DNA of 44,798 bases from Microbacterium sp. (GTDB lineage Bacteria; Actinomycetota; Actinomycetes; Actinomycetales; Microbacteriaceae). Every line of letters begins with the position of its first letter. The first letter of the stretch is position 1. The position numbers and the translations under genes were made by a program. The notes beneath the pieces were generated by a model that was not told the origin of the DNA, ran no database searches, and saw only the letters and a program-made list of their open reading frames with translations. Shown here piece by piece: positions 1 to 7,702 of the stretch. The stretch lies in the NCBI RefSeq assembly GCF_026393345.1, contig NZ_JAPLAI010000057.1:1-44798 (forward strand), in the 5' to 3' direction.

Positions 1-2
1 CC

Positions 3-398
3 GCCCGGCGGATGGCAGCGGACGCGCAGATCATCCCCTGCGTCCTCGGCGGGAACAGCGACATCCTCGACTGGGGCAGAGCGAAACGCCTCTTCACCCC
101 CGCCCAGAAACTCGCCCTCGTCGAACGCGACGGCGGCTGCGCGAACTGCGGCGCCCCACCCGGCATGACCGTCGTCCACCACATCCGCTGGTGGCACCGC
201 GACACCGGACCCACCGACCTGAACAACGGCATCCTGCTGTGCACCACCTGCCACCACCGCATCCACGACGACGGCTGGGACATCCACATCGACGGCACCG
301 GCACCAACGCCACCGTCTGGTTCATCCCCCCACCCTGGCTCGACCCCACCCAAACCCCACGCCCCGGCGGACGACACCGCTTCGACCTCACCGCCTGA
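3..398 (+). CDS. HNH endonuclease domain protein, C-terminal part (5' end outside window)
   Basis: The reading frame is open from the first bases of the window, so only the last 131 codons are seen. It reads ARRMAADAQIIPCVLGG, then a CxxC pair, the HH of the HNH core, a conserved N, and a second CxxCHHRIH zinc-binding group: the usual C-terminus of the actinobacterial DUF222/HNH (13E12-like) family. Such proteins are multicopy in Microbacteriaceae and their role is not established; nuclease activity is inferred from the metal and zinc motifs only. It has no visible link to the catabolic genes and ends convergently towards the quinone oxidoreductase gene. The ATG at base 12 is internal to the family domain and is not the true start. 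Confidence 0.85.
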   Translation, partial: ARRMAADAQIIPCVLGGNSDILDWGRAKRLFTPAQKLALVERDGGCANCGAPPGMTVVHHIRWWHRDTGPTDLNNGILLCTTCHHRIHDDGWDIHIDGTGTNATVWFIPPPWLDPTQTPRPGGRHRFDLTA

Positions 399-468
399 CC
401 AGCGCGGGCAGGGCGACACCGGTCGCACCCCCGGAGTGCAACCCGTTTCGCCCACCGGGAGCAGCGCC

Positions 469-568
469 TACGTGACTCCTACGCGACTCCGGTGTGACTC
501 CGGCCTGACTCCAACGTGGTTCCGGCCTGACTCCAGCGTGGTTCCGGGCCTGACTCCGGCGCGACTCC
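469..568. repeat. 11-bp tandem repeat array (about nine units)
   Basis: Nine consecutive degenerate copies of an 11-bp unit with consensus like NNCGTGACTCC begin at 469, 480, 491, 502, 513, 524, 535, 546 (12 bp) and 558. Two copies have GGTTCC in place of GACTCC. The array fills much of the gap between two convergent genes (stops at 398 and 586). The period is close to one helical turn. It could be a minisatellite, a protein-binding array or part of a transcription-stop region; nothing in the sequence decides between these. Confidence 0.8.
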
Positions 569-585
569 TCCGAGGTCCCCCAGGC

Positions 586-1500
586 CTACGGCGTGACGAC
601 GATCTTGCCCGCTGCGTGCGCTCCTTCGAGCGCCGTGAACGCCGCCACGACCTCGTCCAGCGGGTAGGTGGCCGCGACCGGGGCGACCAGGCGTCCGGCG
701 GCGACGTCCTCGGCGATCCACGCCAGGTTCTCGGCGGTCCGCGCCGCACGCTCGGCGGGCTGCACCCCCAGTTCGTCGCCCGCACCGTAGGCGGCGATCG
801 CGACCATCCGGCTCACGGGCACCCCGAGTGCCACGCCGGCATCGAGGCCATCGCGGCCGTGACAGTCGTACACCGCGGTGAACGGCCCGAAGGGTTCGAG
901 TCGCGCCGCGAGGTCGTCACCGTACTCGACCGGCTCGATGCCGACCGAGCGCAACAGCTCGTGGTTGTGCTCGGATGCGGTGCCGATCACGCGTGCGCCG
1001 GTGGCGAGCGCGAGCTGCGCGGCGATGAAACCGACAGCACCGGCGGCGCCGCCGACGAGCACGGTGTCATCACCGTCGACCGGGACCGTTTCACGGCAGG
1101 ACAGCGCGGTGAGGGCGGCGACGTTCAGGCCACCGGCGACCTCGACCGGCAGCCCCTCGGGGCGACGGGCGAGCCCGGATGCGGTGGCGACCGTGCGCTC
1201 CGCTACCGACCCGGCGCCACGACCCAGCACCTCATCGCCGATCTGAATGGGGGAACCGTCCCAGTAGACGGCGCCCGCCCCCACGGCCTCCACCGTCCCG
1301 GCGAGGTCCGACCCGATGCGACGGGGGAAGGGAGCCTCGGAGGGGATGACGCCGCTGCGGACCTTCCCGTCGAAGGGATTGAGCCCCGCGGCGTGGACGC
1401 GCACGACGACATGCTCAGCGCCCGGCTCGCGGTCCTCGATCTCGGCGACGTAGAGGACCTCGGGTCCACCGACCTGGTCGTACAGGGCTGCGCGGGTCAT
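586..1500 (-). CDS. Zinc-independent MDR-family oxidoreductase (quinone oxidoreductase-like)
   Basis: A 304-aa medium-chain dehydrogenase/reductase. The N-terminal GroES-like half contains AAGLNPFDGKVRSG and GSDLAGTVEAVG; the Rossmann half has VLVGGAAGAVGFIAAQLA, the NADPH-binding glycine pattern of NADPH:quinone reductases. No cysteine-rich zinc lobe is visible, which fits the quinone-reductase branch. The ATG at 1500 has GGAGG five bases upstream. It is the last gene of the minus-strand operon headed by the extradiol dioxygenase, 97 bp after the RpiB-like gene. A role in reducing a quinone or enone intermediate is an inference. Confidence 0.8.
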   Translation of the reverse strand: MTRAALYDQVGGPEVLYVAEIEDREPGAEHVVVRVHAAGLNPFDGKVRSGVIPSEAPFPRRIGSDLAGTVEAVGAGAVYWDGSPIQIGDEVLGRGAGSVAERTVATASGLARRPEGLPVEVAGGLNVAALTALSCRETVPVDGDDTVLVGGAAGAVGFIAAQLALATGARVIGTASEHNHELLRSVGIEPVEYGDDLAARLEPFGPFTAVYDCHGRDGLDAGVALGVPVSRMVAIAAYGAGDELGVQPAERAARTAENLAWIAEDVAAGRLVAPVAATYPLDEVVAAFTALEGAHAAGKIVVTP

Positions 1501-1597
1501 GGAGTCCTCCTTGCGGCGGCGCCGTCCGGCGCGCCGGTTGCTGTCATGGGCGAGCGTACCGGTGCGCGAGCGGCCGGGGCAGGGTGCCGACGACGGG

Positions 1598-2116
1598 TCA
1601 GCCGTGCTGGACCGCGATCTGCTCGGGCTCGAGCTGGACCGCCCACCCTTCGATGGTGCCCGCGTTCTCGTACTCCTCGATCTGCAGGATTCGTCGACCA
1701 TGGTCGACGACGTGCGGCAGGCTCGCGGTGACGAACGCGCTGACCGTCAGCCAGGCCGACTCCTCGAAGGCGATGCCATCGAGGACCAGCACGTTGGCGT
1801 CCACGATCTCCCGGGCGGTCACCGCCGAACGCGGCGAGGCGGCGGGCACAGCACGCACCCCGTTGACCTTGTTGGCGGCGACGACGCCGGCGAAGCCCTC
1901 GTCGACCACGAGCACGGCGAAGGCGTCGATCCCCGCATCCTGGTCCTCCACGACGGCGCGGCCGACGCGTACGGCGTAGACGGGGTAGTCGTCGCCCGGG
2001 TCAGGGGTATCGGCCCCGTGCCAGACGACGTCGTAGCCGGCGGCGATCGCGCGGGCTTCCAGCGCGCGGCCGAGGTCGTACCCGCCGTGGTCGACGGCGA
2101 AGTGGATGCGAGTCAT
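1598..2116 (-). CDS. RpiB/LacAB-family sugar-phosphate isomerase-like protein with altered active site
   Basis: 172 aa with the RpiB fold signature: MTRIHFAVDHGGYDLG at the N-terminus (Asp-His of the ribose-phosphate site) and VAANKVNGVRAV after the active-site loop. In typical RpiB that loop is CGTGxG (Cys base) or GSGNGE (actinobacterial Glu base). Here it reads VVDEGFAGVVAANKV, so both the cysteine and the glycine-rich phosphate loop are missing. The C-terminus is longer than in a minimal RpiB. The gene begins 2 bp after the FAD oxidase stop and so is coupled to it. A non-phosphorylated or ring-opened substrate is possible; ordinary ribose-5-phosphate isomerase activity is doubtful. Confidence 0.75.
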   Translation of the reverse strand: MTRIHFAVDHGGYDLGRALEARAIAAGYDVVWHGADTPDPGDDYPVYAVRVGRAVVEDQDAGIDAFAVLVVDEGFAGVVAANKVNGVRAVPAASPRSAVTAREIVDANVLVLDGIAFEESAWLTVSAFVTASLPHVVDHGRRILQIEEYENAGTIEGWAVQLEPEQIAVQHG

Positions 2117-2118
2117 GG

Positions 2119-3507
2119 TTACAGCTCCCAGTGGTTGTGGTTGAGGGTGGCGGGATCACTCGCCAGGTAACGGACGAACCGGCCGTCGGGGTCGCGGTCC
2201 GCCATGATCTGCTGCAGCCGCGCGTACGCCTCGTCGGTGGTGAATCGCAGCTGGCGCTGGGTGAAGTCGCTGTCGCCGAGGTACTGGCCCGCCGTGACGG
2301 GCTGCGCGTCGGTGAGCACCCGGCTCATCCAGGCGCGGTTCGCGTCCTCCTCCGCGGGGTCTTCGTAGCAGCAGTAGGTCGCGACATACGCGCCGGTGTG
2401 GAGGCCGAAGGCCATGTCCGGCAACGGGCGGGTGGGCAGGTTCGACATCCAGATCGTGAACGCCTTCTTCGTCGGCAGTTCGGTGAACAGCGGCCGGATC
2501 CGCTCGACGATCTCTGCGGTGTCCCCGTCCACCCAGATGTTGTCCGTGAGGTACTGGTGCTCCTCGGGGTTGGAGCGGATCTGCTCGACCCGCTGCTCCG
2601 CCAGGGACGACGGTGCCGCATCCTTCACCACGATCGCCCGCGGCAGCGCGGGGTTCTCCCGGAAGATCTCGAGAGATGCCTGCGCGTGCGCGAGGTCGTC
2701 GCCGAACGCGAGGCCCGTGACGATGAAGCCGGGTTCGCCCGGCTCGCCGTCCTCATCCGGGAGATACATGCCGACGACCACGATCTCGACATTCGTCGGG
2801 ATGCGGAGGGTGGCGTCGTACATCCACGTCATGACCTCGGTGAACTCCTCCGGGCGGAACGCCTGGACGGTGTGCGCGAGACCGCCGAACAGCGGCCGGG
2901 TCTTCAGGTGGAAGCGGGTCACGATACCGGGGAAGGAGGGTCCGGCACCGCGGGCGGCCCAGTACAGGTCGGCGTTCTGCGTCTCGTCGGCGCGGACGAG
3001 CTCACCGTCGGCGGTGACCACGTCGATGGCGACGACGCTCTCCGCCGCCCACCCCCAGCCGCGCTGGTTCCAGCCCTGACCGCCCTGCAGCAAGAATCCG
3101 CCGATCCCCACGGTGGGGCAGTGCCCGCCGTTGAAGAAGCGGCCGCGTTCCTCGAGGAACGGGCTGAGCTCCTCGCCGCCCTTGGTCGACGGGGTGGCGC
3201 TGACGATGCCGGTGGCCTCGTCGTAGTCGATACCCCGGTAGTCGCCGAGGTCGATGAGCAGTCCGCCGTCACGGACACTCCATGCCGCCCACGCGTGTCC
3301 GCCGGAGCGCACCGCGACACTCCAGCCGTTCTCGGCGGCGAGACGCACCCCGGCGACGATGTCGTCCTCGGTCTGCGCGAGGAGGACCGCGTCCGGGCGG
3401 CGGGAGGGCCGGCGGTGGTTGAACACGCGGCCGAGGACGGCCTCGTCGAAGTCGGCATCGGCGGGCGTCACGAGCCGTCCGGTGAATGCGGGCGCTGTCT
3501 GGGTCAT
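2119..3507 (-). CDS. Berberine-bridge-enzyme-type FAD-linked oxidase (bicovalent FAD)
   Basis: 462 aa. An N-terminal FAD_binding_4 domain carries VAVRSGGHAW with His71 and GGHCPTVGIGG with Cys130, the two residues to which FAD is covalently attached in the berberine bridge enzyme/GOOX group. The C-terminal BBE domain ends in the typical asparagine- and tryptophan-rich tail (NHNHWEL). Relatives oxidise sugars, alkaloids, polyphenol side chains or 6-hydroxynicotine. No signal peptide is seen, so it is cytoplasmic. GGAGG precedes the ATG at 3507. Its place in the dioxygenase operon suggests oxidation of the parent compound or of a glycosyl or alcohol group; the substrate is unknown. Confidence 0.85.
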   Translation of the reverse strand: MTQTAPAFTGRLVTPADADFDEAVLGRVFNHRRPSRRPDAVLLAQTEDDIVAGVRLAAENGWSVAVRSGGHAWAAWSVRDGGLLIDLGDYRGIDYDEATGIVSATPSTKGGEELSPFLEERGRFFNGGHCPTVGIGGFLLQGGQGWNQRGWGWAAESVVAIDVVTADGELVRADETQNADLYWAARGAGPSFPGIVTRFHLKTRPLFGGLAHTVQAFRPEEFTEVMTWMYDATLRIPTNVEIVVVGMYLPDEDGEPGEPGFIVTGLAFGDDLAHAQASLEIFRENPALPRAIVVKDAAPSSLAEQRVEQIRSNPEEHQYLTDNIWVDGDTAEIVERIRPLFTELPTKKAFTIWMSNLPTRPLPDMAFGLHTGAYVATYCCYEDPAEEDANRAWMSRVLTDAQPVTAGQYLGDSDFTQRQLRFTTDEAYARLQQIMADRDPDGRFVRYLASDPATLNHNHWEL

Positions 3508-3577
3508 CGTCGAACCTCCGTGGTGAGCATATGAAGCGAACCGGCGCGGGAGAACGCCGTCCGAGGGATACCTGGGA

Positions 3578-4819
3578 TCAGGCCGAGACGGTGTCGCGAG
3601 GGCGGAAGACGAACCAACCGACCCAGGCGATCACGGCACCGATGGTGAGGGTGAGCGCCAGCGGCGTGAAATCGCTTGCGCCGCCGAGCACCGACAGCGG
3701 TGCCACCACCGCCGAGATGGAGAACTGAATTGCGCCGACGAGGGCGAGGGTGGTGCCCGCCGTCTCGCGAAGCTCGGCCACGGCGAGGGCAAGCGAAGGG
3801 CCGATGTACAGGCCGCAGGCAGCCGCCAGCAGGAAGAAGCCAGGCAGGATCAGCCAGACGGTCATCGCCCCGGAGAGGATCGCCAGCACGACCGACGCGG
3901 CGCCGAGCGTGAGCACCGTCAGGCCGAGGGCGAGGATGCGGTGCGGCGTCCATCGCCGTGCGAGGCGGGCCGCCACGAGGCCGCCACCCACGACTCCCAG
4001 ACCGTTGATCGCGAAGCTGATCGCGTAGCCGGCGGGCGAGAATCCGAGTGCCTCCTGCAGCACGTACGGCGAGGCCGAGATGTACGCGAAGCTCGCGGCG
4101 AAGGCGAACCAGACGACGAGGGAGCCACACCAAAAGGCTCGGGTCCGCGCCGCCGCACCGACCGCGCGGGGAACGGCGCGCAGCCCGCCCCGCACCCGCC
4201 GCGCCGGTGTGAGGGACTCCGGCACCAGCAGCGCGACAAACACGAAGGATGCTGCGGCGAGGACCGCCATCCCGACGAACACACTTCGCCAGCCCCACAG
4301 GAGCGCGAGACCGACACCGAACACGGGCGCGACAACGGGGCCGACAGCCATGGCCGAGCCGAGCAGGGAGAGGCCCCGGGTGAGCGCGGAGCCCGTTTCC
4401 AGGTCGGTGACCACGGCACGTCCGACCGTGGCGCCCGCGGAGGCGCCGAAGCCGAGGATCGCGCACGCCGCGATCAGCATCGGAAGGCTCGGCGCGAGTG
4501 CGGCAGCGAGTGAGAACAGCGCCAGTGCGGCGCTTCCCGCGAGCAGCGGCCGGCGTCGCCCGATGGCATCCGACAACGGGCCGGAGAACAACTGGCCGAG
4601 GGCCATGCCCACGGTCACACCGCTCAGCGCGAGCTGCGTGGACCCGGCCGACACCGCGAACTCCTCGGAGATCCGGGGCAGGACCGGCAGGAATGCATCC
4701 GTCGCGAAGGGGCCGAGCAGCGCCAGGCCGCTGAGCCCGAGGAGCGTTGCCCCGGTGAGACCGCCGGGCGCGGCGGCGGCCCGCTCGGTCGGATGACCGG
4801 CGACCGAGTCGGGGGTCAT
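3578..4819 (-). CDS. MFS transporter, Bcr/CflA-like 12-TM family
   Basis: 413 aa, almost entirely hydrophobic helices. FATDAFLPVLPRI near the N-terminus corresponds to the TDMYLPALP motif of Bcr/CflA exporters, and PLSDAIGRRRPLL is the MFS loop 2-3 signature. The ATG overlaps the stop of the SDR gene by 4 bp (ATGA, 4816-4819), so translation is probably coupled. Family members export drugs or sulfonamides, but inside a catabolic operon it could equally move an aromatic substrate or relieve a toxic intermediate. A second member of the family lies at 43132-44361. Confidence 0.85.
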   Translation of the reverse strand: MTPDSVAGHPTERAAAAPGGLTGATLLGLSGLALLGPFATDAFLPVLPRISEEFAVSAGSTQLALSGVTVGMALGQLFSGPLSDAIGRRRPLLAGSAALALFSLAAALAPSLPMLIAACAILGFGASAGATVGRAVVTDLETGSALTRGLSLLGSAMAVGPVVAPVFGVGLALLWGWRSVFVGMAVLAAASFVFVALLVPESLTPARRVRGGLRAVPRAVGAAARTRAFWCGSLVVWFAFAASFAYISASPYVLQEALGFSPAGYAISFAINGLGVVGGGLVAARLARRWTPHRILALGLTVLTLGAASVVLAILSGAMTVWLILPGFFLLAAACGLYIGPSLALAVAELRETAGTTLALVGAIQFSISAVVAPLSVLGGASDFTPLALTLTIGAVIAWVGWFVFRPRDTVSA

Positions 4820-5580
4820 CCGAGGACGGTTCCGCCGCCGTCGACGACGAGGTTGATTCCGGTGATCCAGGATGCGTCGTCGGAGGCGAGGAACACGGCC
4901 GCGTTGACGACGTCGGCGGGTTGCCCGACCCGGCCCAGGGGAATGCGGTCCCAGGTGGCCTTGAGCGCGGGAGGCGGGTCCTCGACGAGGAACGTGGTCG
5001 CGGGGGTCTGGATGAACCCGGGCGAGATGCACACCGCCCGGATGCGGTGCGGGCCGCCTTCGACAGCGAGCTGCTGGGTGAGGTTGATGACCCCGGCCTT
5101 CGCCGCACCGTGCGCGTTCTGCGGCATGAACTCCACCCCCCGGGTACCGGCGATCGATCCGATGTTCACGATCACCCCGCCCCGGGTCTTCAGGTGCTTC
5201 CACGCGGCGCGCACGGCGTAGAACACGATGTTCAACTCCATGTCGATCGCGAAGTCCCAGTCCTCGACACTGATCTCGTCGATCGCGCCGAAACGTTGGA
5301 TCGACGCGTTGTTGTAGAGGATGTCGATCCCGCCGTACACGGCGGCGGCAGCATCGATCCACGCCGCCACCGCGACCGCGTCCCCCGCATCCACCGGAGC
5401 GAACCCGGTGATCTCCCCGCCCTCGGCGCGGACGAGCTCCACCGTCTCGGTCAGGCCCTCCGCGTTCAGGTCGCACCCGACCACCCGGGCACCCTCGGCC
5501 GCGAACCGACGAGCCGCCTCACGGCCCATCCCCCCACCGATCCCGGTGATCACCGCCACCTTGCCAGCCAGCCGGCCCAT
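4816..5580 (-). CDS. Short-chain dehydrogenase/reductase with His in place of catalytic Tyr
   Basis: 254 aa classical SDR. The N-terminus has VAVITGIGGGMGREAA (TGxxxGxG cofactor motif), then ILYNNAS, and VNIGSIAG with the catalytic Ser. The YxxxK element reads HGAAK: the tyrosine is replaced by His through codon CAC at 5110-5112, one base from TAC. Lys is kept, and the C-terminal VVDGGGTVLG is typical. The start is the ATG at 5580, preceded by GAGGGAG; in-frame codons further upstream lack a better signal. It sits between the extradiol dioxygenase and MFS genes. Activity may be lost, altered, or non-redox. Confidence 0.85.
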   Translation of the reverse strand: MGRLAGKVAVITGIGGGMGREAARRFAAEGARVVGCDLNAEGLTETVELVRAEGGEITGFAPVDAGDAVAVAAWIDAAAAVYGGIDILYNNASIQRFGAIDEISVEDWDFAIDMELNIVFYAVRAAWKHLKTRGGVIVNIGSIAGTRGVEFMPQNAHGAAKAGVINLTQQLAVEGGPHRIRAVCISPGFIQTPATTFLVEDPPPALKATWDRIPLGRVGQPADVVNAAVFLASDDASWITGINLVVDGGGTVLG

Positions 5581-5625
5581 CGCCACTCCCTCGTGATCGT
5601 CGTCGTCTGCGTGCACCGGCGCCGG

Positions 5626-6561
5626 TCAGACCGGCGGTGCGACGAACAGGCCCTTGTCGATGTCGTTGAACGATTCGCGGGCGACGAGCTCGCTCATTTC
5701 GGCCGCGGTCCCCCACTGGTCCTGGGTGGAGAGGTGGCTGATGTCGTGGCGGTTCGCCTGCCAGTTCTCCTCGTCGACGACGGCGAGCTCGGTCGTGTAC
5801 TCGATCGTGTTGCCGGCCGGCGAGAGGAAGTAAGCGAACGTGTTGTCGCCGGCGTTGTGGCGTCCCGGTCCCCAGATCATCCGGGCACCGGATCGCAGGA
5901 TCTTGCCGGAACCCCGCATCCATTCCTCGATGCCGCGCATCTCGAACGAGAGGTGGTGCAGCGAGTGGTGTGGGCCCGTCGCGATGGCGATGGAATGGTG
6001 GTTCGGGTTGCACCGCATGAAGTGCATCATGTCGCCGCCGTCCGGCCGCACCAGCGAATCCGAGATGGTGAACTCCAGGTGGTCCACGTACCACTGGGCC
6101 GACCGGTTGAGGTCGGAGGAGTTGAAGACCATGTGCGACAGCTTCGCGGGGATGGGCTCGCGCTCGCGGATCTTGCGGCTCTCGCGCTGCTCGTAGCCGG
6201 TGGAGAACTCCAGCACGCGGCCGTCGCCGTCGAACACCCGGAATCCGTACCCGCCGCCGAAGCCGGTGAGCTCCTGCGGCTCGTGCACGAACTGTACGTC
6301 CTCGGCGTGGAGCTTGTCGGCGAGCGCATGGATGTCGGCACGGGAGCGCACCCCGAAACCGGCCAGGTCAACGCGCTTCTCGTCGGCGCGCAGTCGCAGG
6401 ATGAACGGCTCCGCCGATCCTTCCGCGGCCAGATAGCTCAGTCCGTCCTCGGCGTGGACCTCGGTGAGCCCCCAGTGCCGGACGAAGAACTGGCGCTCTT
6501 CCTCGAAGTTGGGCACCGCCAGTGCGGCGTAGCGGAGGTGGGACACGAGCCGGTCAGTCAT
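5626..6561 (-). CDS. Type I (VOC) extradiol ring-cleavage dioxygenase
   Basis: 311 aa with two VOC half-domains, as in 2,3-dihydroxybiphenyl or catechol 2,3-dioxygenases. In the C-terminal half the Fe(II) 2-His-1-Glu facial triad is recognisable: His143 (LSHMVFNSS), His203 (LHHLSFEM) and Glu254 (AGNTIEYTTE), with active-site His188/189 in NPNHHSIA. It would open a catechol-type ring next to the hydroxyls (meta-cleavage). It heads a six-gene minus-strand operon and is divergent from the LysR gene, the usual arrangement for a regulated catabolic operon. Preferred substrate is unknown; Herbaspirillum FdeC, which acts on 8-hydroxynaringenin, is a functional analogue to test. AAGAAGG lies before the ATG. 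Confidence 0.88.
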   Translation of the reverse strand: MTDRLVSHLRYAALAVPNFEEERQFFVRHWGLTEVHAEDGLSYLAAEGSAEPFILRLRADEKRVDLAGFGVRSRADIHALADKLHAEDVQFVHEPQELTGFGGGYGFRVFDGDGRVLEFSTGYEQRESRKIREREPIPAKLSHMVFNSSDLNRSAQWYVDHLEFTISDSLVRPDGGDMMHFMRCNPNHHSIAIATGPHHSLHHLSFEMRGIEEWMRGSGKILRSGARMIWGPGRHNAGDNTFAYFLSPAGNTIEYTTELAVVDEENWQANRHDISHLSTQDQWGTAAEMSELVARESFNDIDKGLFVAPPV

Positions 6562-6667
6562 CGTCGACCTTCTTTCGGGGATGCGTACGGGTGCGCAGAG
6601 CGCGACCCCCTGAATGTATGTCGTCCGGGCGTGCGACGGCCATGCGCGGTCCGGATACCATGCATCT
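6562..6667. promoter_or_regulatory. Divergent control region between extradiol operon and LysR gene
   Basis: A 106-bp gap between divergent starts. It contains the inverted repeat TGCG-N8-CGCA at 6582-6597, close to the start of the dioxygenase gene. LysR proteins normally bind such divergent gaps at T-N11-A type sites; the repeat here has different spacing, so the assignment is weak. TACCAT at 6656-6661 ends six bases before the GTG start of lysR and is a candidate -10 element for a leaderless message. Confidence 0.4.
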
Positions 6668-7582
6668 GTGGCTAACGGCGACCCGGATCTGAACCTGTTG
6701 GTCGCTTTGCGCGCCCTGCTGGAGGAAGCGAACGTCACGCATGCCGGCGAACGTATCGGCCTGGGGCAGTCCACGATGTCGTCCGCGCTCTCGCGCCTGC
6801 GCACCGTGTTCCAAGACGAACTGCTGGTGCGCGTGGGCCGCGATTACGAGCTCACCCCGCTCGCGCGGCAGATTCTGCCGCAGGTGCAGTTGACCCTGCC
6901 GCTGTTGTCGCAGGCCCTCGGCCAGGACGAGCTCTTCGACCCCGCGACGACCCGGCGCCGTTTCAGCGTGCAGATCTCGGACTATGCCGCGGTCGAGCTG
7001 CGACCCTTGTTCTCGATGGCCTCGGCGATCGCACCCGGGATCCGCTTCGACTTTCTCCGGCTGCCGCCCGAACCGGTCGGCGCCGACCGGCATCTGCTCT
7101 CGCACGATTTCATCGTGCTAACCCCGGGCATCGGCATCCAGGCGGAAGGCTTCGAGGTGCTGCGGGATGAGTACGTCGTCATCGCCGACCGTGACAACCC
7201 TCGCGTCGCCGGCGGCGAGATCTCCGCCTCTGACTTCATGGCGAGCCCGCTGGTGCGGTGCGACTTCGGCCGGGCGCACATGATGCCCATCGAGCGGCGG
7301 ATGCACGAGCTCGACATGCATCCGCAGATCCGGGTGACGACCTCGACCCTGCTGTCGGTGCCACTCATCGTCGCCGGCACCGATCTCATCGGCGTCGTGC
7401 CACGCCGCCTGGCCGAGCGGAACGCCGAGGTCGCCGGCATCGTCGCCGTCCCGACTCCGTTCCCCCCGGTCGAGCTGATCCTGCGGCTGTGGTGGCACGC
7501 CGCCCACACGCACGACGCCGCGCACGCCTGGTTCCGCGACCTGGCCGCCGAGGCCGTCGCCACCGGCATCATCCCGGGCTGA
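6668..7582 (+). CDS. LysR-family regulator, NodD/LinR-like
   Basis: 304 aa from the GTG at 6668. The N-terminal winged helix reads DLNLLVALRALLEE, QSTMSSALSRLR, then GRDYELTPLA: very close in style to NodD and related aromatic-sensing LysR proteins (DLNLLVALDAL, AMSxAxxRLR, LTPxA). The effector domain occupies the rest. An ATG at 6614 would add 18 untypical residues, so the GTG is preferred; TACCAT six bases upstream and the lack of a Shine-Dalgarno site suggest a leaderless mRNA. It lies between the two catabolic operons, diverging from one and pointing into the other, and probably activates one or both in response to an aromatic, possibly flavonoid-like, inducer. Confidence 0.85.
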   Translation: MANGDPDLNLLVALRALLEEANVTHAGERIGLGQSTMSSALSRLRTVFQDELLVRVGRDYELTPLARQILPQVQLTLPLLSQALGQDELFDPATTRRRFSVQISDYAAVELRPLFSMASAIAPGIRFDFLRLPPEPVGADRHLLSHDFIVLTPGIGIQAEGFEVLRDEYVVIADRDNPRVAGGEISASDFMASPLVRCDFGRAHMMPIERRMHELDMHPQIRVTTSTLLSVPLIVAGTDLIGVVPRRLAERNAEVAGIVAVPTPFPPVELILRLWWHAAHTHDAAHAWFRDLAAEAVATGIIPG

Positions 7583-7702
7583 TCCGCCGCATCCGGCCCC
7601 CTGCGATAGCTGGCATCGGGCCGAGCGTGTGGCGGGCACTTCCCTGCGGCCATAGCGTCATCCGGTGGGGCGCGGTGTCGCGTCCGGAAGTGGGAGACGA
7701 AG

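Noticed and set aside
1501..1597. GC-rich inverted motifs between the RpiB-like and quinone oxidoreductase genes
   Set aside because: Several overlapping short palindromes (GGCGCGCC and similar) but no single convincing stem.
436..1731. Long open frames on the strand opposite to the quinone oxidoreductase, FAD oxidase, pcaB, IclR and other genes
   Set aside because: High GC keeps antisense and shifted frames open. Their translations are Arg/Pro/Ala-rich with no domain pattern, while the opposite frames match known families.
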